DNA from: Desulfobulbaceae bacterium
GTDB taxonomy: Bacteria; Desulfobacterota; Desulfobulbia; Desulfobulbales; Desulfocapsaceae
NCBI GenBank assembly: GCA_009773475.1
Contig: WSXV01000008.1
Span: forward strand, 30,341-94,340
Direction: 5' to 3'
Length of the DNA stretch: 64,000 nt
The notes beneath the pieces are model-generated. The model was not told the origin of the DNA and did no database searches. It was given only the letters and a program-made list of their open reading frames with translations. Positions 10,601 to 19,417 of the stretch are shown here, piece by piece; within the stretch, counting starts at the first letter, position 1, and the number at the start of each line of letters is the position of its first letter. Position numbers and translations under genes: made by a program.

Positions 10601-10747
10601 CGCAAGGCCCGAACCCTGACCGCCTCCTGCAAGGGCTGCGGCGTCTGCGCCGCCCGCTGTCCGACCATGGCCATCGACATGGGCCGCTTCACCCTGGAAG
10701 GCATAAGAGCCCAGATCGCTGCCTTTGGCACCGAAACAGGTGTTTAG
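7676..10747 (+). CDS. hdrA: CoB-CoM heterodisulfide reductase A-like protein (long form with two FAD modules), Cys variant
   Basis: Start ATG 7676 after AAGGAGGAGAC; FAD motif [35 protein letters not shown] (Cys codon 7880-7882 at the Sec-equivalent site); ferredoxin motifs CIGCGACETFCPYKAI and CKGCGVCAARCP. Confidence 0.93.
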   Translation: MYDASISNSSALKAVGAVLVVGGGVAGVQAALDLTELGLKVYLVEKSGAIGGVMARLDKTFPTNDCSLCILAPKLVEAGRDPNIEILTKSELLSLDGTPGNFTARIRKEPRYIDEEVCTGCGQCTLYCLKQIGDDYNENLGISNAAHIDYAQAVPTSYYIDAKACLMLNYQTCGLCAVACQANAIRFNQKEEILELAVGSVILAPGLGRISKEVLGRYGWGKFADVLSAFEHERLMCASGPTNGAILRPSDHKHPRKIAFLQCIGSRDQTCRNNYCSSVCCMYAIKQASLAREHDPNAEITLFYMDIRTHGKGFDAARERATAENNFRVIYARPPKVEDVFDGGLLLTWATEDGKHYYEKFDMVVLSQGIESPDDAEQLGQAAGIDLNSYLFARTDTYAPLATSRPGVYVIGAFQGPKDIPDSVTQAGGAAALCSGQLVAARGTEMTKAVFPEERDISKEEPRIGVFVCHCGINIAGVVDVRAVRDYARDLPGVVYSTDNLYSCSQDTQQHLVNIIREHRLNRVVVSACTPRTHEPLFQATLRDAGLNRALFEMANIRDQCSWVHMHEPEAATAKAKDLVRMAVAKAAHLTALPEQRLPVTPAAIVIGGGLAGMTAALTIVEQGFPTTLIEQGDTLGGSALLLTADRFGRDPRTVMADLAHRVKTHPLISVRTKATVASVSGYVGNFTTTVAEKSGTEVINHGVMVIATGGRPYAPKQYLYGDSDRVMTQLELEARLASGRPLSAKMKQVVMIQCVGSRGADLAYCSRVCCGQALKNVLRLKALHPELTIFVYYRDMRAYGFLEDDYLRARELGVIFIRYAPENPPKVSHGRSKSSPLKVVGYDPLLGEEVAMETDLLVLSVGIVPEDPSLLSRMLKVPVTADKFYLEAHVKLRPVDMAVDGIFVCGLAHAPKSMDETIAQAQAAAGRACQPLDQGSISPEPIVSHVDAELCIGCGACETFCPYKAITIDKEVKPRKARTLTASCKGCGVCAARCPTMAIDMGRFTLEGIRAQIAAFGTETGV

Positions 10748-10780
10748 GATGAAGGCCGAAGAGTGAAGATTAAAGAACGA

Positions 10781-10882
10781 AAGACTGGCCCCCCGTACTG
10801 GTGTGCGGCACGGGCTTCAAACCCGTGATACCTCCGTCTGATACGCGGATGAGATGTGGGTTCGATTCCCACTCCATCTCCA
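10781..10882 (+). tRNA. selC: tRNA-Sec-like gene, anticodon TCA
   Basis: 6-bp D stem CCGTAC/GTGCGG with TGGT loop (10793-10808); 6-bp anticodon stem CACGGG/CCCGTG with loop CTTCAAA (10809-10827); long variable arm; T arm GTGGG-TTCGATT-CCCAC (10856-10872). The acceptor 5' strand does not pair cleanly with CCATCTCC, so ends are approximate. Confidence 0.75.
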
Positions 10883-10943
10883 TTGATTATAATAAGTAAT
10901 AATGAATTCTCGAACCGAGAATATTTCCGTATGGGAGCATAAC

Positions 10944-11552
10944 ATGTCAGATTATCAACCAAAAGTTCTTGGATTCCTCTGCAACTGGTGCTGCTATACC
11001 GCAGCTGATTCGGCAGGAGTGGGCCGCTATCAATATCCCCCAAACCTGCGGGTCATCCGCATGATGTGCAGCGGCAGGCTCGATCCCTCCTTCCCCTTGG
11101 AAGGGCTGGCCAAAGGGGCTGACGCCATCTTTGTCGGCGGTTGTCATCCCGGTGAATGCCACTATCAGGATGGCAACTATCATGCCCTGGTCACCGCCGC
11201 CCTGGTGCACGAAACCTTGGAAAGACTGGGAATAAATCCTCTGCGCTTTCTCATCGACTGGGCTTCGGCCGCCGAAGGCCCGAATTTTGTCAAGATCATC
11301 ACCCAATTCACAGAACAGGCCGCAATCCTGGGGCCTCTGGGCACAAGTGAAGGCATCGACCCAACATTGTTGCGCGAAAAACTAACTCTGGCGGCGGTAA
11401 CGGCCAAAGACCGCAAACTTCGGATTGGCCTGATCAACGCTTCCAAAGAGATGATGAAGGGCGCAGATTTCTCGCGCTCAACCATTGCCGGACTGGTCCA
11501 TGATAAGTGCAACAAAGTTTTGACTGAATTGATAGGGATATCTGTTTTATGA
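10944..11552 (+). CDS. mvhD: MvhD/FlpD-type methyl-viologen-reducing hydrogenase delta subunit-like iron-sulfur protein, Cys variant
   Basis: KVLGFLCNWCCYTAADSAG; MMCSGRLDPSF; IFVGGCHPGECHYQDGNYHA (Cys codon 11142-11144 at the Sec-equivalent site). Confidence 0.92.
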   Translation: MSDYQPKVLGFLCNWCCYTAADSAGVGRYQYPPNLRVIRMMCSGRLDPSFPLEGLAKGADAIFVGGCHPGECHYQDGNYHALVTAALVHETLERLGINPLRFLIDWASAAEGPNFVKIITQFTEQAAILGPLGTSEGIDPTLLREKLTLAAVTAKDRKLRIGLINASKEMMKGADFSRSTIAGLVHDKCNKVLTELIGISVL

Positions 11553-11669
11553 GCAAAAACACAGAATTTGGCAATTGACTAAAAATAACAACGGGAAGAG
11601 TTGGATGACGTATTCTTTCTGAAAAAACTGATGGATACAAATCCATCACAACAAAAAAAGGAGAACACC

Positions 11670-12014
11670 ATGCTTCAAGTAACGGAATCAGCAGTTGAAA
11701 ACCTTAAAGAATATCTTAAAAAAAACAACATCAACTCGCCCATCCGTGTGGTCATGCAGAGCAGTTGTTCCGGGACAAACCTGGGTCTGTTGCTGGACGA
11801 CAAAAAAGACTCTGACAAGGTGTTTGAAGAAGGCGGGGTGACCGTTCTGGTTGATGACGCTATATTTGCCACCACCGGCTCCATTATTGTCGATTATAAC
11901 AAGCCTTCCAGCTGCGGATGCAGTGGTGAAAATGGCAACGGAGGATTCTCCATCAGTTCGGAGAAAAAACTGAGCCGCGTTGGATCCTGCTCAACCGGCT
12001 CCTGCGGTTGCTGA
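11670..12014 (+). CDS. IscA/HesB-like iron-sulfur-related protein with Cys-rich C-terminus
   Basis: MLQVTESAVENLKEYLKKNNINSPIRVVMQSSCSGTNLGLLLDD...; C-terminal SSCGCSG and GSCSTGSCGC; SD AAAAGGAG. Confidence 0.75.
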   Translation: MLQVTESAVENLKEYLKKNNINSPIRVVMQSSCSGTNLGLLLDDKKDSDKVFEEGGVTVLVDDAIFATTGSIIVDYNKPSSCGCSGENGNGGFSISSEKKLSRVGSCSTGSCGC

Positions 12015-12069
12015 GAACCACTGTACTAAGCCAAGGCTCTTGCCTAGATCCTGTAATCATTCACCACAG

Positions 12070-12108
12070 CGGGACGGAGGGGAACCGGTTTCCGGCAACC
12101 TCGTCCCG
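12070..12108 (+). terminator. Stem-loop downstream of the IscA-like gene
   Basis: CGGGACG-g-AGG ... CCT-CGTCCCG, no clear T-run. Confidence 0.4.
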
Positions 12109-12528
12109 TCACGTCCAATAGCAAGTACAGAGAAAGATTCGACCCCATTATTTTGCCAGTGAAGCCATCGGTGCTTGTACATGAGTCCTTTTCGGCTACC
12201 GTGCTGTTTTACCCATTCCTGGTTTTCTTAAGTGGCGACCATCTGTGGGCATCGGGATCACCCCGGGGCTTTCCGTCGTCCGCCTATCTCTCCTGCGCAC
12301 ACCTCAATCTCACAGTTCAAGACGGGCAAAGGTGATGGCAATGGGATCTTTAGAAGTCTTGCGAAGCTCCGGCGGGGGATTGCTGATAACCTGGTATTGT
12401 AGGGGTGAGCCGTGCGAGCGGCTCTATTTCCTTTGTCAGCGTTACGATAATATCGTCATTGCTATTTACCCATGATACAAAAACTTGTTTAGATGTGGCA
12501 AATTCATAGGAAATCGATCGAATTAACA

Positions 12529-12568
12529 TGCAAAAGACCGGAATATTTGCACATCCCGGTCTTTTGCA
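12529..12568. terminator. Stem-loop between convergent IscA-like gene and fdn operon
   Basis: TGCAAAAGACCGG (12529-12541) / CCGGTCTTTTGCA (12556-12568), 13-bp perfect stem. Confidence 0.6.
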
Positions 12569-12627
12569 GAGGTTTTAGAGACGAACACTAAAACCTGAAC
12601 TGAAATTTTGAACAATTATGGCAAGGA

Positions 12628-13296
12628 TCAACAACGTCCTTTCTTTGAATGCTTTTCTTCACCATACACTACCAAGGTGCCATCTTCCTCCATCTCTTTC
12701 AGCCATTTCGGATGCTGTTTCTTGACCCAGGCCTTTGTCACCCATCCGGTGAACATTGCAGGCGCTGAACCGGGTGCACCGATGGTGACCAGATAAAGAT
12801 GGACAAAAAAGAAGGCAAAAATGATCACGAAGCCCAAGGCATGCAGGACATACATCATCCGGACCAGTGACACCGCGAAACTAAACGGAAACCAGATTAT
12901 CAGTCCGCTTGCCACCATGATGGCGCCAAACAGGGCCACCACCAGAAAGAACATCTTCTGGCCGGGATTGTACTTGCCAACCTCCGGCATATTCTCTACA
13001 TGCCAGAGATAACCGCCACCAGCAATGATCCATTGCCAGTCCTCAGGGAAAGAGAACAAACCAGCCTCTTTCCACCACATACCGATGGTAAAGACCAGAC
13101 TTATTGCGAAAAAGATCCCACCAAAATTATGGATCATCTTCAGATTTCCCATCCCCCCAACCATTGTACCGAGACCATTCAGGGAGTGATACATCATTCC
13201 CATACCGGTAAAGCACAACAGAAGACAGGATAATGCAACACACCAGTGCACGACGCGTTCAAACGGCCCAGTGGCCTTAATCATTCCTTTTTTCAT
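12628..13296 (-). CDS. fdnI: Formate dehydrogenase gamma subunit, cytochrome b
   Basis: PFERVVHWCVALSCLLLCFTG; multiple TM segments; 4-nt overlap with beta subunit. Confidence 0.88.
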   Translation of the reverse strand: MKKGMIKATGPFERVVHWCVALSCLLLCFTGMGMMYHSLNGLGTMVGGMGNLKMIHNFGGIFFAISLVFTIGMWWKEAGLFSFPEDWQWIIAGGGYLWHVENMPEVGKYNPGQKMFFLVVALFGAIMVASGLIIWFPFSFAVSLVRMMYVLHALGFVIIFAFFFVHLYLVTIGAPGSAPAMFTGWVTKAWVKKQHPKWLKEMEEDGTLVVYGEEKHSKKGRC

Positions 13297-14090
13297 GATT
13301 TGTTCCCTCCTTCACAGGTGGTTTCGTCGTCCGGGGTTTTGGGACCGTGTGTTATGTAGTGGAGGAAGCAGCCTGCCACAACAGCACCGGCAGCCAGAAG
13401 TCCAGCTGGTTTGAGGACATCTTTCCAGATAATAATTTCAAGAGGTACCTTGGGATCCACTGGAAGATGTTCGTAGACGTTAACTTTCTCTGGGAGAATA
13501 TAGATAACATGGGTGCCATCGACAAACTTGTCGCCATAGACATTAGCATCACCACCAAGTTGTTCCGCCCTTGCGTATGCCTTTTTGATCATGGCATCCT
13601 TTGCTCCAATCTGCAGGGCTCCGGTGGGACAGGACTGAACGCAGGCAGGTGGTTGATTGACCTGCAGGCGAGTGTAGCAGAGATCGCACTTCGCGATCTT
13701 ATTGGTTTCAGCGTTATACTTGGGTACACTGAAGGGACAGGCGGTAATGCATGCCTTACAGCCAATGCACTTGTCGGCATGCATACTGACAGAGCCAAAC
13801 TCTGTGTGGTACAAAGCGCCGGTGGGGCAGACCTTGATACAGGCCGCATCGGTGCAGTGCATACAGCCGTCTTTGCGGAAAAGCCAATCGACTTTACCGT
13901 TTTTCTTTTCGTGCTCCTGAAAACGGATCAGGGTCCAGGTATTCCACTGAAGATCCGGTGGATTCTGGTAGCTACCGAAGTTTTTGGTACGTTTGGCCGG
14001 CAGTTCGTTCCATTGTTTGCAAGCCACCTGACAGCCACGACAGGCAGTACAGCGGGACAGATCGATTAATTTTACGAGTTCCTTTTTCAT
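13293..14090 (-). CDS. fdnH: Formate dehydrogenase beta subunit, 4x[4Fe-4S] protein
   Basis: CTACRGCQVACKQWNELPA; CMHCTDAACIKVCPTGAL; CIGCKACITACPF; C-terminal TM. Confidence 0.93.
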   Translation of the reverse strand: MKKELVKLIDLSRCTACRGCQVACKQWNELPAKRTKNFGSYQNPPDLQWNTWTLIRFQEHEKKNGKVDWLFRKDGCMHCTDAACIKVCPTGALYHTEFGSVSMHADKCIGCKACITACPFSVPKYNAETNKIAKCDLCYTRLQVNQPPACVQSCPTGALQIGAKDAMIKKAYARAEQLGGDANVYGDKFVDGTHVIYILPEKVNVYEHLPVDPKVPLEIIIWKDVLKPAGLLAAGAVVAGCFLHYITHGPKTPDDETTCEGGNKS

Positions 14091-14104
14091 ATTCTCTCTC
14101 CCCC

Positions 14105-17100
14105 TTAAAGCTTACTGACGTTAACCATGCATGCCTTATACTCGGGACAGAAAGTATTGGCATCACCCACGGAAATTGTCAGATGATTGACCGAATCGTC
14201 AGTAGTAGCACCGTCTGGAAGAAGCCAGCCATAGTTGCACGGCATGCCCACCAGATGGACGACCTTGCCATCAACTTCAAATGGCTTGAGGCGCTTGGTG
14301 ACCATGGCTACACATGTAACTTCTCCTCGAACAGAAAACACCTTGACTCGCTCCGCATTCTTAATTTTCAAGCTTGCTGCCAGTTTATCGCTTATCTCGA
14401 TATAGGCCTCGGGCATCATCTCAAGCAGCCAAGGCTGCCAGCGGGTAAAACCGGAACACCAGTGCTCTGTGCAAGAGTAAGTTGTGCAGACATAGGGGAA
14501 TTTTGGATCGGCATTGGCTACTTTATCGATATCGCTTTTGAAAATCTCGATCGCTGGATTAATCAATTGGTCAGAGATCGGATTTTTCGCCAGCGGACCT
14601 TCCAGAGGTTCATAGTGCTCCGGGAATGGGCCTTCAGCCATGCCCGAGCCAAACATGGCGCCGACACCATCCGATTTCATAATAAATGGGAATTTACCTT
14701 TTTCCTTATCAGCCAGGGGTGGCCAAGGCCCATCGACAACGTCGCCTCCCACCCATTTGTCCCCCGTCCATTCAACGAGTTTCATCTTCGGGTTATAGGG
14801 CTTGCCGTTGAGATCACATGATGCCCGGTTATAGATAATGCGTCGGTTAAGTGGCCAGGCGAAGGACCATTCGGGAAAAATGCCGAGACCGGTCGGATCT
14901 TCTTTGCCACGCTTTGCCATCTTGTTCATCCCCTTCTGGTCGAAGCTGCCGGCCATAACCCAGTTGCCGCTGGAGGTTGAGCCGTCGGCCATCAGCTTGG
15001 CAAAAGTCGGGACGGTTTCTCCCTTCTTGTTTTCTTCCTTGGCGCCGGTCACAGGATCGGTGATGGTCAGATTCTGCGTATAATGGCCATTGATCTGTTT
15101 AGCTACTTTAAGTGCATCAAACTTACCGGATGCATCTCGATAATCCCACTTGAGATTAAGAATTTGTTCAGGAAAGGCGCCGCCTTCCTTCTTGTAGAGT
15201 TCGCGAAGGGCATCCATAATTCTCATCGTAATATCGCCGTCGGAGAGGGCGTCACCAGGTGGACTGGCGGCTTGGTAGCGCCACTGAACCCAGCGCCCGC
15301 TGTTGCTCTGACTGCCTTCTTTTTCCATGCTGGCCGCAGCCGGCAACATGAAGACCTCGGTATCAACCGATTTTGGATTCATACCAGGCCCTTTCCAGAA
15401 CGAGGCCGTCTCATTATTAAAAATATTGACGTTGACCATCCACTTGAGTTTTTCCAAACCCTTGCGAACTTTATTGGTATGCGGCGAGCTCACTGCCACG
15501 TTAGAGCCATAGGCAAAAAAGCCCTTAATCTTGCCTGCATACATCTTATCGATAAGGTGCAGCATTGAGTAATGCTTGCCGTCGTCCATTTTAGGCAACC
15601 AGGAGTAACCGAATTCATTCTCGGCTGTGGCCTTGTCTCCCCACATTGCCTTGAGAAAGCTGACAGTGTATTTGGGATAGTTTTGGTACCAGTTTGCCGA
15701 CTGGGGATCAGTAGACGTGGAGGTATATTTTTTGATATACTTGTCCAAAGTATCCACAGGTCCTGAGGGCATCTTCAGATAACCTGGCAGAATATTGTAA
15801 AGGATGGCATGGTCCGTCGACCCTTGGACATTCGGTTCACCACGCATGGCGGCGATACCTCCGCCACAAACACCTATGTTGCCGAGGAGCAACTGGATAA
15901 TTGACATTGTCCTGATGTTTTGAGTACCAACCGTGTGCTGGGTCCAGCCAAGGGCATAACATTCCGCACCGGCCTTGTCTTTAGCTCCAGTGGCGCCGTA
16001 CTCGTTGTAAACCAGGAGCAGATCTTCTTTAGAAACGCCGGTGATTGATGAAACTTTATCCAAGGTGTAACGCTCATAATGCTTTTTCAGCATCTGATAG
16101 ACGCAACGAGGATTCTGCAGAGTATAGTCACGGAGAGGAATGCCAGCTTCGTCCTTCTCTATTGTCCAGGTTTCCTTGTTATATTTCCGTTTTTCTGCAT
16201 CATACCCAGAAAATAGGCCATCCTTAAAATCAAAGCCCGGGCTGAGTATTTGCGAGGCGTTGGTGTAATACTTGACATATTCTTCCTGAATCAGGTTGTT
16301 ATCGATAATGTGCTTGATCATACCCCCGAGGAAAGCAATGTCGGTTCCGGAGCGCAATGGTACATGAATATCGCAACGAGCTGAGGTACGAGTATAACGG
16401 GGATCTACATGAATGATCTTGGCGCCCCGGTCCTTCGCGCGGAGAATCCACTTGAAGGCGATGGGGTGATTTTCGGCACAGTTGCTGCCCATGATCAGGA
16501 TGCAATTACTATTCTTCAGGTCGGTAAAATTGTTTGTCATCGAGCCGCGACCGAATGACTCGGCAAGTGCCGCCACGGAGGGACTATGACATACCCTGGC
16601 CTGGTGATCGAGATACACCAGCCCCATAGACCTGGCCGATAGCGTCAACGTCCAACACTCCTCGCTGTTGATATTGGAAGAGCCATAATGACCAATACTC
16701 TCAACCCGATTGACTAATTCACCCTTGTCGTTGTGGGTAATAAAATCTGCATCGCGGGTATCTTTAATCAAACGAGCAATTCTTTTAAAGGTCCACTCCC
16801 AGTCTTTTTCTTCCCATTTGTCGCTCTTTGGGGCCCTGTAAAGAACCTTACGTAGACGGTGTTCATTAGCTTCGGTAATCCCGAACAAGCCGGCGCCTTT
16901 AGCACACAGTGATCCTTCGTTGATAGGATGATCTGGATCTCCTTCAATGTTGAAGATCTTGCCGGTCATCTTGTCGGTGCTGCAAATCAGACTGCAGCCC
17001 ACAGAACAGTAACAGCAGATCGTCGTCGACTGTTTGGCCATACGGATTAGGTCCGTCTTGTTGATCTCTGCGGCATGCGCCTTCAGAGCGGTAAGGTCCA

Positions 17101-17176
17101 GTCCAAGCGAGGACAGGGCAACACCTGAGCCTATCGCACCAGACATGGACAGGAATCTTCTCCTGCTGATTTTCAT
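14105..17176 (-). CDS. fdnG: Formate dehydrogenase-N-type catalytic subunit (Mo/W-bisPGD), Tat-exported, Cys variant
   Basis: Tat signal MKISRRRFLSMSGAIGSGVAL; CCYCSVGCSLICS cluster motif; DHQARVCHSPSVAALAESFGRGSMTNN with a Cys codon at 16589-16591; start at 17176. Confidence 0.94.
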   Translation of the reverse strand: MKISRRRFLSMSGAIGSGVALSSLGLDLTALKAHAAEINKTDLIRMAKQSTTICCYCSVGCSLICSTDKMTGKIFNIEGDPDHPINEGSLCAKGAGLFGITEANEHRLRKVLYRAPKSDKWEEKDWEWTFKRIARLIKDTRDADFITHNDKGELVNRVESIGHYGSSNINSEECWTLTLSARSMGLVYLDHQARVCHSPSVAALAESFGRGSMTNNFTDLKNSNCILIMGSNCAENHPIAFKWILRAKDRGAKIIHVDPRYTRTSARCDIHVPLRSGTDIAFLGGMIKHIIDNNLIQEEYVKYYTNASQILSPGFDFKDGLFSGYDAEKRKYNKETWTIEKDEAGIPLRDYTLQNPRCVYQMLKKHYERYTLDKVSSITGVSKEDLLLVYNEYGATGAKDKAGAECYALGWTQHTVGTQNIRTMSIIQLLLGNIGVCGGGIAAMRGEPNVQGSTDHAILYNILPGYLKMPSGPVDTLDKYIKKYTSTSTDPQSANWYQNYPKYTVSFLKAMWGDKATAENEFGYSWLPKMDDGKHYSMLHLIDKMYAGKIKGFFAYGSNVAVSSPHTNKVRKGLEKLKWMVNVNIFNNETASFWKGPGMNPKSVDTEVFMLPAAASMEKEGSQSNSGRWVQWRYQAASPPGDALSDGDITMRIMDALRELYKKEGGAFPEQILNLKWDYRDASGKFDALKVAKQINGHYTQNLTITDPVTGAKEENKKGETVPTFAKLMADGSTSSGNWVMAGSFDQKGMNKMAKRGKEDPTGLGIFPEWSFAWPLNRRIIYNRASCDLNGKPYNPKMKLVEWTGDKWVGGDVVDGPWPPLADKEKGKFPFIMKSDGVGAMFGSGMAEGPFPEHYEPLEGPLAKNPISDQLINPAIEIFKSDIDKVANADPKFPYVCTTYSCTEHWCSGFTRWQPWLLEMMPEAYIEISDKLAASLKIKNAERVKVFSVRGEVTCVAMVTKRLKPFEVDGKVVHLVGMPCNYGWLLPDGATTDDSVNHLTISVGDANTFCPEYKACMVNVSKL

Positions 17177-17607
17177 ACGGTCTCCTTTTTCTGTTATGTG
17201 GTTGGTTTGTGGAGAAACAGCTGGAGAACATTGCAACTGGGCAATCACACCGTAGCTGTTTTCCACTCTTGACAAATGGTTGGCATAGAATACGAAACTT
17301 CAGACTGGAGAGCCCAAAATCTCGTGACCATAAATTACCTGAAATATCGTCATCCCCCTGTCGGGGGCACATTGAATACCCATGACAGGAGAGATATCTC
17401 TCTGAAATGCCCCTGCTGATATAGAAAATCTCTATTTATCATATAGGCCAAGATCGATAATATATGGATGCTTTAAATACCTTTAATTGCCAAGACAACA
17501 CTTTCCCTATAAACGACTTATATTAACTAATACAAACACACATCATCATCATTTGAATTCATTATGTGCTTAATTTAACTAGATTCTTGTAAGCAAATTC
17601 CCTGCAT

Positions 17608-17654
17608 ACATATAGGTAAAATCACTATAATGAATAGTGTTTTTACCTATATGT
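17608..17654. repeat. 21-bp near-perfect inverted repeat
   Basis: ACATATAGGTAAAATCACTAT - aatga - ATAGTGTTTTTACCTATATGT, one mismatch. Confidence 0.85.
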
Positions 17655-18130
17655 AAAATCCCGGACCGATTCTGACTTCTCCCGTGAGCTTCAATAGGAC
17701 CCCCATCTTCCGATGGGGCAATAAATATGATTCACTGTGTCTAATCGTTTCCAAAGAAGCAGAGATGAAGCTTACTGAACTGACAGAGAAGTTGGACAAG
17801 GAACAAGATAGAAGAGAAGTGGCTCCAAGAATTTGAATAAGCCGTTATCTGCCCCCGTCCTCAATAAATTCCAGAGAATGTCCTATCTTTTCCTGTAACG
17901 AATGCTTCCCCTTCCATTTCAAATGGCGGAAAAGAGGTCGCTGAAGGCGGGCAACTAATTTAATTTGTTTTCCGATTTTTTTGGGCATATAATAAAAATA
18001 AAATCATTCACTCTGGTTTCATTTCTGAATTTACAAAGTTGAAGATCTGCCGCAAACAGCGGTTTAACGAGGCAACTGCTTGCACCGAGCAAGGCCGTTT
18101 GTCCTTATTATTCATCTTTATCAGGAGGAT

Positions 18131-18592
18131 ATGATCATGTTTGATTTATTGCCATTCAAGCGTCGCAGTGAAGTTCCAAACGTCTTTTCGGAGATGGATG
18201 ATATGGTCAAGAAAATGTGGTTTGACTTCCCTTTCCACAACCTCGGCGAAGACGTTAATCTAGCATGGACCCCCCGTCTCGATGTCAGCGAAACAGACAC
18301 GACCCTGGAGGTCGTTGCCGATCTCCCCGGAATGGACAAAAAAGACATCAATGTCTCTCTGGATGGGGATCTGTTGACTATCAAGGGCGAAAAGAAAGAG
18401 GTCAAAGAGAAAAAGGACAAACACTATCACTCCATCGAACGGCGCAGCGGATCCTTTTATCGGGCGGTGAGACTACCGGCAGAGGTGGAAAACGACAAAA
18501 TTGAGGCAGCTTTTAAAGACGGGGTGCTCACCCTGACGCTTCCGAAATCAAAAGAAGCTGCCAAAAAAGTGGCCCAGATAGAAATAAAATAA
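18131..18592 (+). CDS. Small heat shock protein, Hsp20/alpha-crystallin family
   Basis: WTPRLDVSETDTTLEVVADLPGMDKKDINVSLDGDLLTIKGEK; AAFKDGVLTLTLPK. Confidence 0.95.
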   Translation: MIMFDLLPFKRRSEVPNVFSEMDDMVKKMWFDFPFHNLGEDVNLAWTPRLDVSETDTTLEVVADLPGMDKKDINVSLDGDLLTIKGEKKEVKEKKDKHYHSIERRSGSFYRAVRLPAEVENDKIEAAFKDGVLTLTLPKSKEAAKKVAQIEIK

Positions 18593-18711
18593 AGGTTCAT
18601 ATGACTCTCAATGAAACCGGGGTCTGAGGACATCATTCGATGAACTCAGACCCCGACTGATTTTCAGCTCCCAAGAACAGCAAGGCCTCATGCAACGGTT
18701 CAAACTTCCTT

Positions 18712-18930
18712 TCAGGTCATGCGAATGCGCTCACAGTCTGGACAGATCCAGGTCGGCCCGTTACTGATCCCCCACAGATTTTCTTTAAAACAGTCCTCGC
18801 AGATCATAAACCCGCAGGGGCAGCTCAGGCAGTAGGGTTTCTTGGCCTTGCAGCAATGACACTGGTATTCGCCAAGCTTTCTTCGCCGATACCCGGCGCC
18901 TTCGGGCTTATTCTCACTTTTTTCGGTCAT
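18712..18930 (-). CDS. Small Cys-rich zinc-ribbon-like protein
   Basis: YQCHCCKAKKPYCLSCPCGFMICEDCF...WICPDCERIR; start MTEKSENK overlaps the cutA stop. Confidence 0.65.
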   Translation of the reverse strand: MTEKSENKPEGAGYRRRKLGEYQCHCCKAKKPYCLSCPCGFMICEDCFKENLWGISNGPTWICPDCERIRMT

Positions 18931-19247
18931 CGCTTCAACTCCTCTTCCAACCATTGTTGATACCCTTCACTGAGATGGGTAATGACTGTGGCAATAATCT
19001 CCGGAACCTCATACGGGTGCGAGTCACGGATAACCTGCTCCAGCTCCTTGTACCGTAACTCATCGCTCTTCATCGTCAGGAGGTATTCATCGGTGCAGAC
19101 GATTTTTCCCTGCCACCAGTAAGAGCTGCTGATAGGCCCGGAAATCTGGGCACAGGCGATGAGCCGTTTCTGCAGAAGAAGCGTACTCAGCTTTTCAGCA
19201 TCCGCGGGACTCTCCAGGGTAGTGGTAATCAGCAGTGGCACATCCAT
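18927..19247 (-). CDS. cutA: Divalent cation tolerance protein
   Basis: PLLITTTLESPADAEKLSTLLLQKRLIACAQI; SSYWWQGKIVCTDEYLLTMK; HPYEVPEIIA. Confidence 0.95.
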   Translation of the reverse strand: MDVPLLITTTLESPADAEKLSTLLLQKRLIACAQISGPISSSYWWQGKIVCTDEYLLTMKSDELRYKELEQVIRDSHPYEVPEIIATVITHLSEGYQQWLEEELKR

Positions 19248-19417
19248 ACGACACCCTCCTTTCGCATTACTTTAATCGTCTTCATTGTTTGACCACTTTC
19301 TTTTTTCCGGATATTAGAATACCTTAGGGGCTGTTCACGAACAAATCAGGCCATTGCTCGCCGGCAACTCAGGCGCAATACATCATCACTTGCAACCATA
19401 AAAGAGACCAAGAAAAA

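Noticed and set aside
12000-12050. TGA stop of the IscA-like gene as Sec (CGC-U-EPLY-stop)
   Set aside because: Readthrough adds only four residues, and no convincing bSECIS was seen; a normal stop is simpler.
12153-12475. Small plus-strand ORFs 12153..12335 and 12245..12475
   Set aside because: No RBS, overlapping frames, no recognisable domain; likely non-coding spacer between convergent units.
16560-16620. Selenocysteine in the periplasmic fdnG
   Set aside because: The active-site codon is TGT (QARVCHSPSV) and the ORF is uninterrupted.
17764-17840. Short ORF MKLTELTEKLDKEQDRREVAPRI upstream of hsp20
   Set aside because: Only 23 codons, no clear RBS or family; not supportable as a gene.
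18712-18954. 80-aa version of the Cys-rich protein starting at 18954
   Set aside because: The shorter start at 18930 gives a 4-nt ATGA-type overlap with cutA and removes an implausible 28-nt overlap.
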